Source of the DNA: Reyranella sp.
GTDB taxonomy: Bacteria > Pseudomonadota > Alphaproteobacteria > Reyranellales > Reyranellaceae
Length of the DNA stretch: 43,370 bases
Direction: 5' to 3'
Assembly: GCA_022844015.1 (NCBI GenBank)
Contig: JALHMO010000041.1
Location: forward strand, 1-43,370
Positions 36,211 through 43,370 of the stretch are shown in pieces. The position numbers and the translations under genes were made by a program. The notes under the pieces were generated by a model. It searched no databases, was not told the DNA's origin, and saw nothing but the letters and a program-made list of their open reading frames with translations. Each line of letters starts with the position of its first letter. Within the stretch, counting starts at the first letter, position 1.

Positions 36211-36819
36211 CTACCGTGCCGTGTCGAGCGTGATGCCGGCCTGCCGCATCTCGGCCAGCATCCTCGCCTTGCTGCCATCGAGGTCGATGGCGGCCGTCGC
36301 GGGCTCGACGACGGCGACCTCGAAGCCTGCCTGGCGGGCGTCGAGCGCCGACCAGGCGACGCAGTAGTCGAGCGCCAGGCCGCACATCACCAGGCGCGAG
36401 AAGCCGCGCTCCTTCAGGTAGCCGTCGAGCCCGGTGCGCGTGACGCGGTCGTTCTCGCGGAAGGCCGAGTAGGAATCGATGCCGGGATGAAACCCCTTGC
36501 GCACGATCATCTGCGCCTTGCCGATCTGCAGGTCCGGGTGGAAGGCAGCGCCCGGCGTGTCCTGCACGCAGTGGTCGGGCCACAGGGTCTGCGGGCCATA
36601 GGTAAAGTCGCGTGCGCTGAAGGGAGCGGCGCCGGGCCACGCGCTGGCGAACGAGGCATGACCCGGCGGATGCCAGTCCTGCGTCAGGACGACGTGATCG
36701 TGGTGCGCGATCAGCCGGTTGACCAGCGGCACGATCGCGCTTCCGCCGGGAACGGCGAGCGTGCCGCCGTCGCAGAAGTCGTTTTGCATGTCGATGACGA
36801 TCAGGGCTTCGGTCGGCAT
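36211..36819 (-). CDS. pncA: Nicotinamidase (pyrazinamidase)
   Basis: The 202-residue enzyme hydrolyses nicotinamide to nicotinate for NAD salvage. The catalytic triad is visible: Asp in VIDMQNDFC, Lys in VRKGFHPGIDSYSAF, Cys in CGLALDYCVAWSAL. The metal site is QDWHPPGHASF. It begins 13 bases after the tgt stop on the same strand with GGAG upstream, so it is probably the third gene of the queA-tgt-pncA unit, although its pathway is unrelated to queuosine. Confidence 0.96.
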   Translation of the reverse strand: MPTEALIVIDMQNDFCDGGTLAVPGGSAIVPLVNRLIAHHDHVVLTQDWHPPGHASFASAWPGAAPFSARDFTYGPQTLWPDHCVQDTPGAAFHPDLQIGKAQMIVRKGFHPGIDSYSAFRENDRVTRTGLDGYLKERGFSRLVMCGLALDYCVAWSALDARQAGFEVAVVEPATAAIDLDGSKARMLAEMRQAGITLDTAR

Positions 36820-36832
36820 CCTGCTGGCTCCA

Positions 36833-37957
36833 TCACGGGGGCGCGATATCGCCGCGGCTCAGCTCTTCCCCGAACGCCGCCGACCAGTCGTCGAGCCCGC
36901 CCGAATCGATGGCGCCGCGCAGGCCGCGCATCAGGTCCTGATAGTAGTGCAGATTGTGCCAGGTGAGCAGCATCGCGCCGAGGATTTCCTCGGCGCGGAT
37001 CAGGTGGTGCAGGTAGGCGCGGCTGTGATGGCGGCAGGCCGGGCAGGCGCAGTGCTGGTCGATCGGCCGCGGGTCGTCGCGATGGCGGGCGTTGCGCAGG
37101 TTGAGCTCGCCGCGGCGGGTGAAGGCCTGCGCGGTGCGGCCGCCGCGGGTCGGCAGCACGCAGTCGAACATGTCGATGCCGCGCCGCACGGCGCCGACGA
37201 TGTCGGCCGGCCGGCCCACGCCCATCAAATAGCGCGGCCGGTCGGCCGGCAGCATCGGCAGGGTGATGTCGAGCACGGAGAACATGGTCTCCTGGCCTTC
37301 GCCGACGGCCAGCCCGCCGACCGCGTAGCCGTCGAAACCGATGTTCGTCAGCGCCGCGGCGCTCTCCGTGCGCAGCGCCGGGAAGACGCTGCCCTGCACG
37401 ATGCCGAACAGGCCGTAGCCCGGCCGCACGCTGAACGCCCGCTTGCCGCGTTCCGCCCATTTCATCGACAGCCGCATCGACGCGGCGGCCTCGGCTTCGC
37501 CGACCGGCCAGCTCGTGCACTCGTCGAACGACATGGTCACGTCGGCGTCGAGCAGCTTCTGGATCTCGATCGAGCGCTCGGGCGTCAGGCGGTGCTGCGT
37601 GCCGTCGATCGGCGAGCGGAAGGTGACGCCGTCGGCATCGAGCTTGCGCAGCTCCTTAAGCGACATCACCTGGAAGCCGCCCGAGTCGGTCAGGATGGGC
37701 CGGGGCCAGTTCATGAACCTGTGCAGCCCGCCCAGCATCGCGACCCGCTCTGCGCCGGGCCGCAGCATCAGATGATAGGTGTTGCCGAGGATCATCTCGG
37801 CGCCGGTCTCGGCGACCGACTGCGGCATCATCGCCTTGACCGTGCCGGCGGTGCCGATCGGCATGAAGGCCGGCGTCTCGACCGTGCCGTGCGCGGTGCC
37901 GATGCGGCCGCGCCGGGCGCGGCCATCCCGGGCCAGCAGATCGAACGAGAGGCTCAT
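36833..37957 (-). CDS. tgt: tRNA-guanine transglycosylase
   Basis: The 374-residue enzyme exchanges guanine-34 for preQ1 in tRNAs for Asp, Asn, His and Tyr. Landmarks are [41 protein letters not shown] with the general-acid aspartate, [29 protein letters not shown] with the nucleophilic aspartate, and the zinc site [17 protein letters not shown] plus the later histidine in LLTWHN. Its ATG overlaps the queA stop by ATGA, so translation is coupled. Confidence 0.97.
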   Translation of the reverse strand: MSLSFDLLARDGRARRGRIGTAHGTVETPAFMPIGTAGTVKAMMPQSVAETGAEMILGNTYHLMLRPGAERVAMLGGLHRFMNWPRPILTDSGGFQVMSLKELRKLDADGVTFRSPIDGTQHRLTPERSIEIQKLLDADVTMSFDECTSWPVGEAEAAASMRLSMKWAERGKRAFSVRPGYGLFGIVQGSVFPALRTESAAALTNIGFDGYAVGGLAVGEGQETMFSVLDITLPMLPADRPRYLMGVGRPADIVGAVRRGIDMFDCVLPTRGGRTAQAFTRRGELNLRNARHRDDPRPIDQHCACPACRHHSRAYLHHLIRAEEILGAMLLTWHNLHYYQDLMRGLRGAIDSGGLDDWSAAFGEELSRGDIAPP

Positions 37958-39000
37958 CGGTGCAACAGACAACAATCGCCGTAGGAATAGAAGCGGTACC
38001 GCCGGTCGATGGCGTGCGCATAGGCCGCCTTCATGCGCTCGAGCCCGGCGAAGGCCGCGACCAGCATGAAAAGGGTCGAGCGCGGCAGATGGAAATTGGT
38101 CAGCAGCAGATCGACCGCGCGGAAGCGAAATCCCGGCACGATGAAGATGTCGGTCTCGCCGGCCCAGCCGGCGATCGCGCCGTCGTGCAATCGCGCGACC
38201 GTCTCGAGGAGGCGCAGCGCGGTCGTGCCGACCGACACGATCCGGCCGCCGTCGGCGCGCGTGCGCTCGATGGCGCGGGCAGTCTGGTCGGGCACCTCGC
38301 CCCACTCGGCATGCATGGTGTGCGCGTCGGTGTCGTCGGCCCGCACCGGCTGGAAGGTCCCGGCGCCGACATGCAGCGTGACGCCGGCCGAGGCAACGCC
38401 GGCCTCGCCGAGCGCGGCCATCAGGGCGGGCGTGAAATGCAGGCCGGCCGTCGGCGCCGCCACCGAGCCGTCGCGCCTGGCGAACAGCGTCTGGTAGTCG
38501 GCGCGGTCCTGCGCGTCGGCGATACCCGATCGGATATAGGGCGGCAGCGGCACCGCGCCCGCCCGTTCGAGAGCCCCGAGGAAGGCGGTGCCGCTGGTGT
38601 CGAAGGCCAGCACCAGCGAGCCGTCGGCGTTCTTGTCGTCTACTGTCGCGGCGAGGCCTTCGGCGAAGGCGAGCCGATCGCCCGGCCGCAGGCGCTTGGT
38701 GGGGCGGGCGAAGCAGAGCCAATGGCCGTTCCCCAGATCGCGGATCAGCAGGGCCTCGACGGAAACGTCCTGGCGTCCCGATGTTCCCGGCCGCACGCCC
38801 TGCAGGCGCGCCGGGATCACCCTGGTGTCGTTGAACACCAGCAGGTCGCCGCGGCGCAGCAGGCCCGGCAGGTCGCGCACGCAGCGATCGTGCAGGCCGT
38901 CCGGCGCCAGATCGAGCAGGCGCGCGGAATCGCGCGGCTGGACGGGGCGCTGGGCGATCAGCTCGCCGGGCAGCACAAAATCGAACAGGTCGACTCGCAT
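37954..39000 (-). CDS. queA: S-adenosylmethionine:tRNA ribosyltransferase-isomerase
   Basis: The 348-residue enzyme adds the epoxycyclopentane ring precursor from SAM to preQ1-tRNA, the step after Tgt in queuosine synthesis. Family segments are [60 protein letters not shown], and [35 protein letters not shown] and [12 protein letters not shown] complete the set. It leads the queA-tgt-pncA operon. Confidence 0.97.
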   Translation of the reverse strand: MRVDLFDFVLPGELIAQRPVQPRDSARLLDLAPDGLHDRCVRDLPGLLRRGDLLVFNDTRVIPARLQGVRPGTSGRQDVSVEALLIRDLGNGHWLCFARPTKRLRPGDRLAFAEGLAATVDDKNADGSLVLAFDTSGTAFLGALERAGAVPLPPYIRSGIADAQDRADYQTLFARRDGSVAAPTAGLHFTPALMAALGEAGVASAGVTLHVGAGTFQPVRADDTDAHTMHAEWGEVPDQTARAIERTRADGGRIVSVGTTALRLLETVARLHDGAIAGWAGETDIFIVPGFRFRAVDLLLTNFHLPRSTLFMLVAAFAGLERMKAAYAHAIDRRYRFYSYGDCCLLHR

Positions 39001-39023
39001 GGGGAGATCAGGTCGCTTCCGGT

Positions 39024-39225
39024 TCTCCTCTCCAGCGTCATCGCTGGGGAGGTGCCCCCGTAATCGGGGGCGGAGGGGTCATGGGCCGGGAGCGCGCCAC
39101 TCCGTGGCGCTCATGCGGCATGTGATCAACAAGAGCGCCACGGAGTGGCGCGCTCCCGGCCTATGACCCCTCCGTCCGCGAAGACGCGGACACCTCCCCA
39201 GCGAAGCTTGGCTTCGCTGGGGAGG
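39024..39225. repeat. Nested composite palindrome with about 90-base arms, upstream of queA
   Basis: The arms 39024-39114 and 39132-39225 are imperfect reverse complements with an 18-base loop. From outside in, each arm has the CTCCCCAGC hairpin, a variable stem (CCCCCGTAATCGGGGG on the left, TCCGCGTCTTCGCGGA on the right, both paired), and GGAGGGGTCAT. These are followed by the GGGAGCGCGCCACTCCGTGG unit also seen at 15.2 kb. One repeat family is thus nested inside another. It fills the gap between the MBL gene and queA. Confidence 0.85.
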
Positions 39226-39235
39226 CGAACTTGCG

Positions 39236-40363
39236 TCAGGTCTGGCCGATATCCATCACCACCGCGTCCGAATCGTCGGCCGGCGGTTCCATGCCGGGAT
39301 CGGCCAGGCTGACGAAGCGATGGACGCCGCCGACCATCTCGCGCTTCACGCGGGCCCGCGTCTCGAGGCAATGCAGGTGCGCCAGGGTCTCGGCGAAGGC
39401 GAACACGATCTGGTTGTTGTCGAGATGGCGCGGGAAGAGCACCGGCACCATGTCCCAGCCGGTCGCGCCCTCGGCGCCGCGATGGGCGATGGCGGCCGCC
39501 ATCTCGTTCATGCGCGCGTCGTGATGGGCCACCAGCTGATCGAGCCTGGTGTGCAGGCCGATGAAGGGAAAGCCGTGCGAGGGCAGCACCAGCGCATTGG
39601 CCGGCAGGCGGCGGAAGCGCGAGAAGCCGTCGAGGAACCAGGTGAGCGCATCGGCGCGCGGCTCGTTGGGCCACACGCCGACATTGGTGCTGATCTTGGG
39701 CAGCACCTGGTCGCCGGCGATCAGGACGTTGAGCTCGGGGCACCACAGCGAGGCGTGCTCGGGGGCATGGCCGCGGCCCACGATGACGTCCCAGCGATGG
39801 CCGCCGAGCGTGATGGGATGGGCATGGATCAGGCGCTGGAACGAGGTCGGCAGCGGCCCCACGCCCTTGGCGTAGCCGCCCTTGTGGCGGTGGAACAGGC
39901 CGATCTTGTCGGCCGGCACGCCGTTGCGCGCCAGATGGGCGGCGCGGACATCCTCGTTCTCGATGAAGTCGTTGCGGGCGGCGACCGCGCTCATGTACTC
40001 GCCGAGCGTCATGAAGAGCTGGGCGTCCCAGCGCTCGCACAGCCAGCCCGCCATGCCGACATGGTCGGGATGCATGTGGGTCGCGATCACGCGCACCACC
40101 GGCTTGCCGCCGAGGTCGGCCGCGAAGATCCGCTCCCACAGCTCGCGCGTCTGCGGCATGTTGATGCCGGTGTCGACGATGATCCAGCCGTCCTGTTCCT
40201 CGATCAGCCACAGGTTGATGTGATTGAGCTGGAAAGGCAGCGGCATGCGCAGCCAGTGGATGCCGGGCGCGACGTTCTTGATCGTGCCGGGCTCCGGCAC
40301 GTCGCCGCAGGGGAAGCGCAGTTGGGCCAGCAGGCGCTGGGCGAAATCGGGTGAATCGAGCAT
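39236..40363 (-). CDS. MBL-fold metallo-hydrolase
   Basis: The 375-residue protein has a metallo-beta-lactamase fold: INLWLIEEQDGWIIVDTGIN, the zinc motif ATHMHPDHVGMAGWL, GRGHAPEHASLWCPELNVLIAGDQVLPKIS with the later histidine and aspartate ligands, and LPSHGFPFIGLH. The helical C-terminus (LDQLVAHHDARMNEMAAAIAHRG) is common in the LACTB2-like/hydroxyacylglutathione-hydrolase-like group. Substrate unknown. It is 32 bases from the end of purD on the same strand. Confidence 0.92.
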   Translation of the reverse strand: MLDSPDFAQRLLAQLRFPCGDVPEPGTIKNVAPGIHWLRMPLPFQLNHINLWLIEEQDGWIIVDTGINMPQTRELWERIFAADLGGKPVVRVIATHMHPDHVGMAGWLCERWDAQLFMTLGEYMSAVAARNDFIENEDVRAAHLARNGVPADKIGLFHRHKGGYAKGVGPLPTSFQRLIHAHPITLGGHRWDVIVGRGHAPEHASLWCPELNVLIAGDQVLPKISTNVGVWPNEPRADALTWFLDGFSRFRRLPANALVLPSHGFPFIGLHTRLDQLVAHHDARMNEMAAAIAHRGAEGATGWDMVPVLFPRHLDNNQIVFAFAETLAHLHCLETRARVKREMVGGVHRFVSLADPGMEPPADDSDAVVMDIGQT

Positions 40364-40395
40364 GCGGTCACCCTAGCCACAGATGCCCGCCAGTG

Positions 40396-41673
40396 TCACG
40401 GCTGCGAACCGATGGCCCGCCATGCGATATCGCGACGGCAGAACCCGTCTGGCCAGTCGATCAGGTCGACGGCGCGATAGGCCCGGTCGCGTGCGATTTC
40501 CACGGTCGGCCCGAGGGCCGTCACGTTCAGCACACGCCCGCCGTTGGCGAGCACCCGCGTGCCGTCGGCGCGGGTCCCGGCGTGGAAGATCTCGACGCCC
40601 TCGACCCGGGCAGCCGCGTCCAGGCCGCGAATTTCGCTGCCCTTCTGGTAGGCGTCGGGATAGCCCTTTGCCGCCATCACCACGGCGAGCGCGGTCTCGT
40701 CCGACCAGCGTAGGTCGAAATGGCGCAAGCTGCCGTCGGCCGTCGCGATCAGGGCCGGCAGGATGTCGGATTTCAGGCGCAGCATCAGCACCTGGCATTC
40801 GGGATCGCCGAAGCGGCAGTTGTACTCGAAGATTTTCGGCCCCTGGGCGGTGATCATCAGCCCGGCATAGAGGACGCCCTTGAACGGCGTGCCGGCCTCG
40901 GCCATGGCGCGCACGGTGGGCAGGATGATCTCGTCCATGGTGCGCTTCTGCATGGCCGCATCGAAGATCGGCGCCGGCGAGTAGGCGCCCATGCCGCCGG
41001 TGTTCGGTCCCTTGTCGCCGTCGAAGGCGCGCTTGTGGTCCTGGGCGCCGATCAACGGCAGGGCGTGCTCGCCGTCGCACAAGGCGAAGAAGCTGGCCTC
41101 CTGGCCGACCAGGAACTCCTCGATCACGACCGAGGCGCCGGCCGCCCCGAAGCGGTTGCCCGACAGCATGTCGCGGGCCGCCGCGACCGCCTGGTCGACG
41201 GTCTCGGCCACGACGACGCCCTTGCCGGCCGCGAGGCCGTCGGCCTTGACGACGATCGGCGCGCCGCGGGCCTCGATGTAGCCCACGGCCTTGTCGAGCT
41301 CGGTGAATCGTTCATAGGCGCCGGTCGGGATGCCAGCCTGGCGAAACAGATCCTTGGTGAAGCCCTTCGAGCCCTCGAGCCGGGCGGCCGCGGCCGAGGG
41401 GCCGAACACCTTGATGCCCGCCTCGGCCAACCGGTCGGCGAGGCCGGCGACCAGCGGCACCTCGGGCCCGACGACGACGAAGTCGATCTGCAGGGTGCGC
41501 GCGAGCGCCACCTGGCCCGCCAGATCGTCGGCCGCGACGTCGACGCAGTCGGCGACCCCGGCAATGCCGGCATTCCCCGGCGCGCAGTAGAGCTTGCTGC
41601 AGAGCGGCGAGGCGGCGATTGCCCAGCACAGCGCGTGCTCCCGACCGCCGCCCCCTACGACCAACACCCGCAT
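40396..41673 (-). CDS. purD: Phosphoribosylamine--glycine ligase
   Basis: The 425-residue ATP-grasp enzyme makes glycinamide ribonucleotide in purine synthesis. Motifs are [89 protein letters not shown] and [17 protein letters not shown]. The open frame extends upstream without homology; the ATG at 41673 follows GGGATC. It is divergent from xseA. The 253-bp gap between them has no gene and no recognisable regulatory site. Confidence 0.97.
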   Translation of the reverse strand: MRVLVVGGGGREHALCWAIAASPLCSKLYCAPGNAGIAGVADCVDVAADDLAGQVALARTLQIDFVVVGPEVPLVAGLADRLAEAGIKVFGPSAAAARLEGSKGFTKDLFRQAGIPTGAYERFTELDKAVGYIEARGAPIVVKADGLAAGKGVVVAETVDQAVAAARDMLSGNRFGAAGASVVIEEFLVGQEASFFALCDGEHALPLIGAQDHKRAFDGDKGPNTGGMGAYSPAPIFDAAMQKRTMDEIILPTVRAMAEAGTPFKGVLYAGLMITAQGPKIFEYNCRFGDPECQVLMLRLKSDILPALIATADGSLRHFDLRWSDETALAVVMAAKGYPDAYQKGSEIRGLDAAARVEGVEIFHAGTRADGTRVLANGGRVLNVTALGPTVEIARDRAYRAVDLIDWPDGFCRRDIAWRAIGSQP

Positions 41674-41926
41674 GATCCCAACCCCTTGAAAATCCGTGGC
41701 CGAATATCCGAGATGCCGACAGGCTTCGGGTGCCGACCGGGCCTGCAGCGAGATGGACGCTCCAAGATGGCCCCCGGCACGCGATGGAGCGCTTGCTTCG
41801 TCGCAGGCCCTAAGACCATGAAACCAACCGGGCGCAAAGCGGAGTTTTCGGACGGGGTGGACAAGCCTGCAGCGACCCACAGGCATCCGTTTACCTGCCG
41901 CGATGTGCCGGTATAGCTTCGGTGCC

Positions 41927-43370
41927 ATGGAATCAGCCGCGCCCGAGCAGGCCGTCAGCAACGTCCCGGAGTTCACCGTCTCGGAAATCTCCTTCGCGCT
42001 GCGGCGCGAGATCGAGACGACGTTCCCGCGCGTGCGCGTGCGCGGCGAGATCAGCCAGCCGTCATTCCCGCGATCGGGCCATTGCTACTTCCGGCTCAAG
42101 GACGAGAACGCCGTGCTCGATGCCGTCTGCTGGAAGGCGACGATCCCGCGGCTCGGCCTCCGGGTCGAGGAAGGCCTGGAGGTGATCGCCACCGGGCGGC
42201 TGACGACCTACGCCGGCTCGTCGCGCTACCAGATCATCGTCGATCGGGTCGAGCTTGCCGGTGCCGGGGCGCTGCTGAAGCTGCTCGAGGACCGCCGGCG
42301 CAAGCTGCAGGCCGAGGGCCTGTTCGACGCGGAGCGCAAGCGGGCCCTGCCGTATCTGCCGGAGGTCGTGGGCGTCGTAACCTCGCCCAGCGGCGCAGTG
42401 ATCCGCGACATCCTGCACCGCCTGGCCGACCGCTTTCCACGCCATGTGCTGGTGTGGCCGGTCGCCGTGCAGGGCGACAAGGCAGCCGGCGAGGTGGCGG
42501 CCGCGATCGACGGCTTCAACCGGCTGCCGGTCGACGGGCCGGTCCCGCGGCCCGACGTGCTGATCGTCGCGCGCGGCGGCGGCAGCCTGGAAGATCTGTG
42601 GGCGTTCAACGAGGAGGTCGTCGTGCGCGCGGCCGCCGCGTCGACCATTCCCCTGATCTCGGCCGTCGGTCACGAGACCGACACCACCCTGATCGATTTC
42701 GCATCCGACCGCCGGGCACCGACGCCGACCGCGGCGGCGGAGATGGCGGTGCCGGTGCGCGCCGATCTGATGGCCGAGACGCTCGACTATGCCAAGCGCC
42801 TGGTCGGCGGGGTGAGCCGCCTGCTGCGCGAGCGTGGCGTCGAGCTCGCCGGGCTGGCGCGCGGGCTGGGCGATCCGCGCCGGCTGCTCGAGGAGCGCCA
42901 GCAGCGCCTCGACGAGCGCGGCGAACGCCTGGCGCTTGCCGCCCGTCAGCTCGTCGAGCGCCGCGCGCAGGCGCTGGCGGCCGCGCGGCTGGTGAGCCCG
43001 GTTGCCGTGCTGCTCGCCAAGCAGCAGGCGTTCACGAGCGAATCCCGCCTGCTCGACAGCGCGATGAAGCGCTACCTCGGCGACGCGCGACAGAAGATCG
43101 AGCGTACCGCCGACCGGGTCGATCAGCTGGGCGACCGGCTGCAGCGCTGCACGGCCGAGTTCCTCGAGAATCGCCGGCGGCGGGTCGAGCAGGCCGACAA
43201 GCTGCTCGAGAGCTATTCGTTTCGCTCGGTTCTCGCGCGTGGCTTTGCGCTGGTGCGCGACCAGGACGGCCATCCCGTGCTGGCCGCCGCCGGGCTCGCG
43301 GCCGGCGACACGCTCGCCATCGACTTCACCGATGGCCGGATCGGCGCCCGCGTGACCGACGGCGCCGGCG
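41927..43370 (+). CDS. xseA: Exodeoxyribonuclease VII large subunit (3' end beyond window)
   Basis: From the ATG at 41927 ([20 protein letters not shown]) the frame stays open to the window edge, 481 codons. The N-terminal OB-fold reads [35 protein letters not shown]. The catalytic region has [42 protein letters not shown] and [30 protein letters not shown] long coiled coil follows, and then [18 protein letters not shown] near the end. With XseB it degrades single-stranded DNA in repair. Little is missing at the C-terminus. Confidence 0.95.
   Translation, partial: MESAAPEQAVSNVPEFTVSEISFALRREIETTFPRVRVRGEISQPSFPRSGHCYFRLKDENAVLDAVCWKATIPRLGLRVEEGLEVIATGRLTTYAGSSRYQIIVDRVELAGAGALLKLLEDRRRKLQAEGLFDAERKRALPYLPEVVGVVTSPSGAVIRDILHRLADRFPRHVLVWPVAVQGDKAAGEVAAAIDGFNRLPVDGPVPRPDVLIVARGGGSLEDLWAFNEEVVVRAAAASTIPLISAVGHETDTTLIDFASDRRAPTPTAAAEMAVPVRADLMAETLDYAKRLVGGVSRLLRERGVELAGLARGLGDPRRLLEERQQRLDERGERLALAARQLVERRAQALAAARLVSPVAVLLAKQQAFTSESRLLDSAMKRYLGDARQKIERTADRVDQLGDRLQRCTAEFLENRRRRVEQADKLLESYSFRSVLARGFALVRDQDGHPVLAAAGLAAGDTLAIDFTDGRIGARVTDGAG

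Overview
The window is a high-GC, gene-dense chromosomal segment, most likely from an alphaproteobacterium. The signs are a groESL operon under a CIRCE-type operator, DUF1491, a malonyl-CoA decarboxylase, purD divergent from xseA, a queA-tgt pair, a btaAB betaine-lipid operon and a long multi-PAS hybrid kinase. A Reyranella- or Rhodospirillales-like genome is a guess only. Most genes are ordinary; the unusual content is a mobile element with passenger genes, a broken toxin, and several families of structured intergenic repeats.

Layout. 1-9.4 kb: groES-groEL (minus) with CIRCE, a LysM/LytM lipoprotein, a six-PAS hybrid histidine kinase, TfoX-N and GFA-domain proteins, and a small monooxygenase-fold protein. 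9.4-13.6 kb: a 3-oxoadipyl-CoA-type thiolase, btaA-btaB with a well-formed Pho box and -10 element, and ogt. 13.7-22.2 kb: malonyl-CoA decarboxylase, an SMP-30 protein, two PaaG-like enoyl-CoA hydratase/isomerases, a class III adenylate cyclase, an SDR, a periplasmic cupin and an MFS transporter. 22.3-25.5 kb: higA with a frame-disrupted higB, an FAD-linked D-lactate-dehydrogenase-type enzyme and a site-2-protease-like M50 peptidase.

26.1-28.8 kb is a lower-GC island bounded by matching inverted ends. It holds a broken IS1595-type transposase and, on the opposite strand, an overlapping operon: an unrecognised 170-residue protein, a DUF1828/DUF1829-like protein, a 45-codon ORF and a decayed ORF. 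It is the best candidate here for an undescribed system, but its function is unknown.

28.8-43.4 kb: two tandem RidA proteins, prfC, a ferredoxin-NADP reductase with a TTG start, an Uup-type ABC-F ATPase, an uncharacterised protein, DUF1491, a queA-tgt-pncA operon, an MBL-fold hydrolase, purD, and xseA, which runs off the window end.

The intergenic spaces hold a second layer of information. Two repeat families, one ending in CGGAGGGGTCATG and one bounded by CTGAGGAG and GTCTCGAAGG, each occur as several inverted pairs. Their short internal hairpins change sequence from copy to copy while staying base-paired. Two roughly 195-bp elements share TTCGCATATGG-like inverted ends, carry unrelated cargo, and are flanked by short direct repeats like target-site duplications. 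All product names rest on reading motifs by eye, not on database searches.
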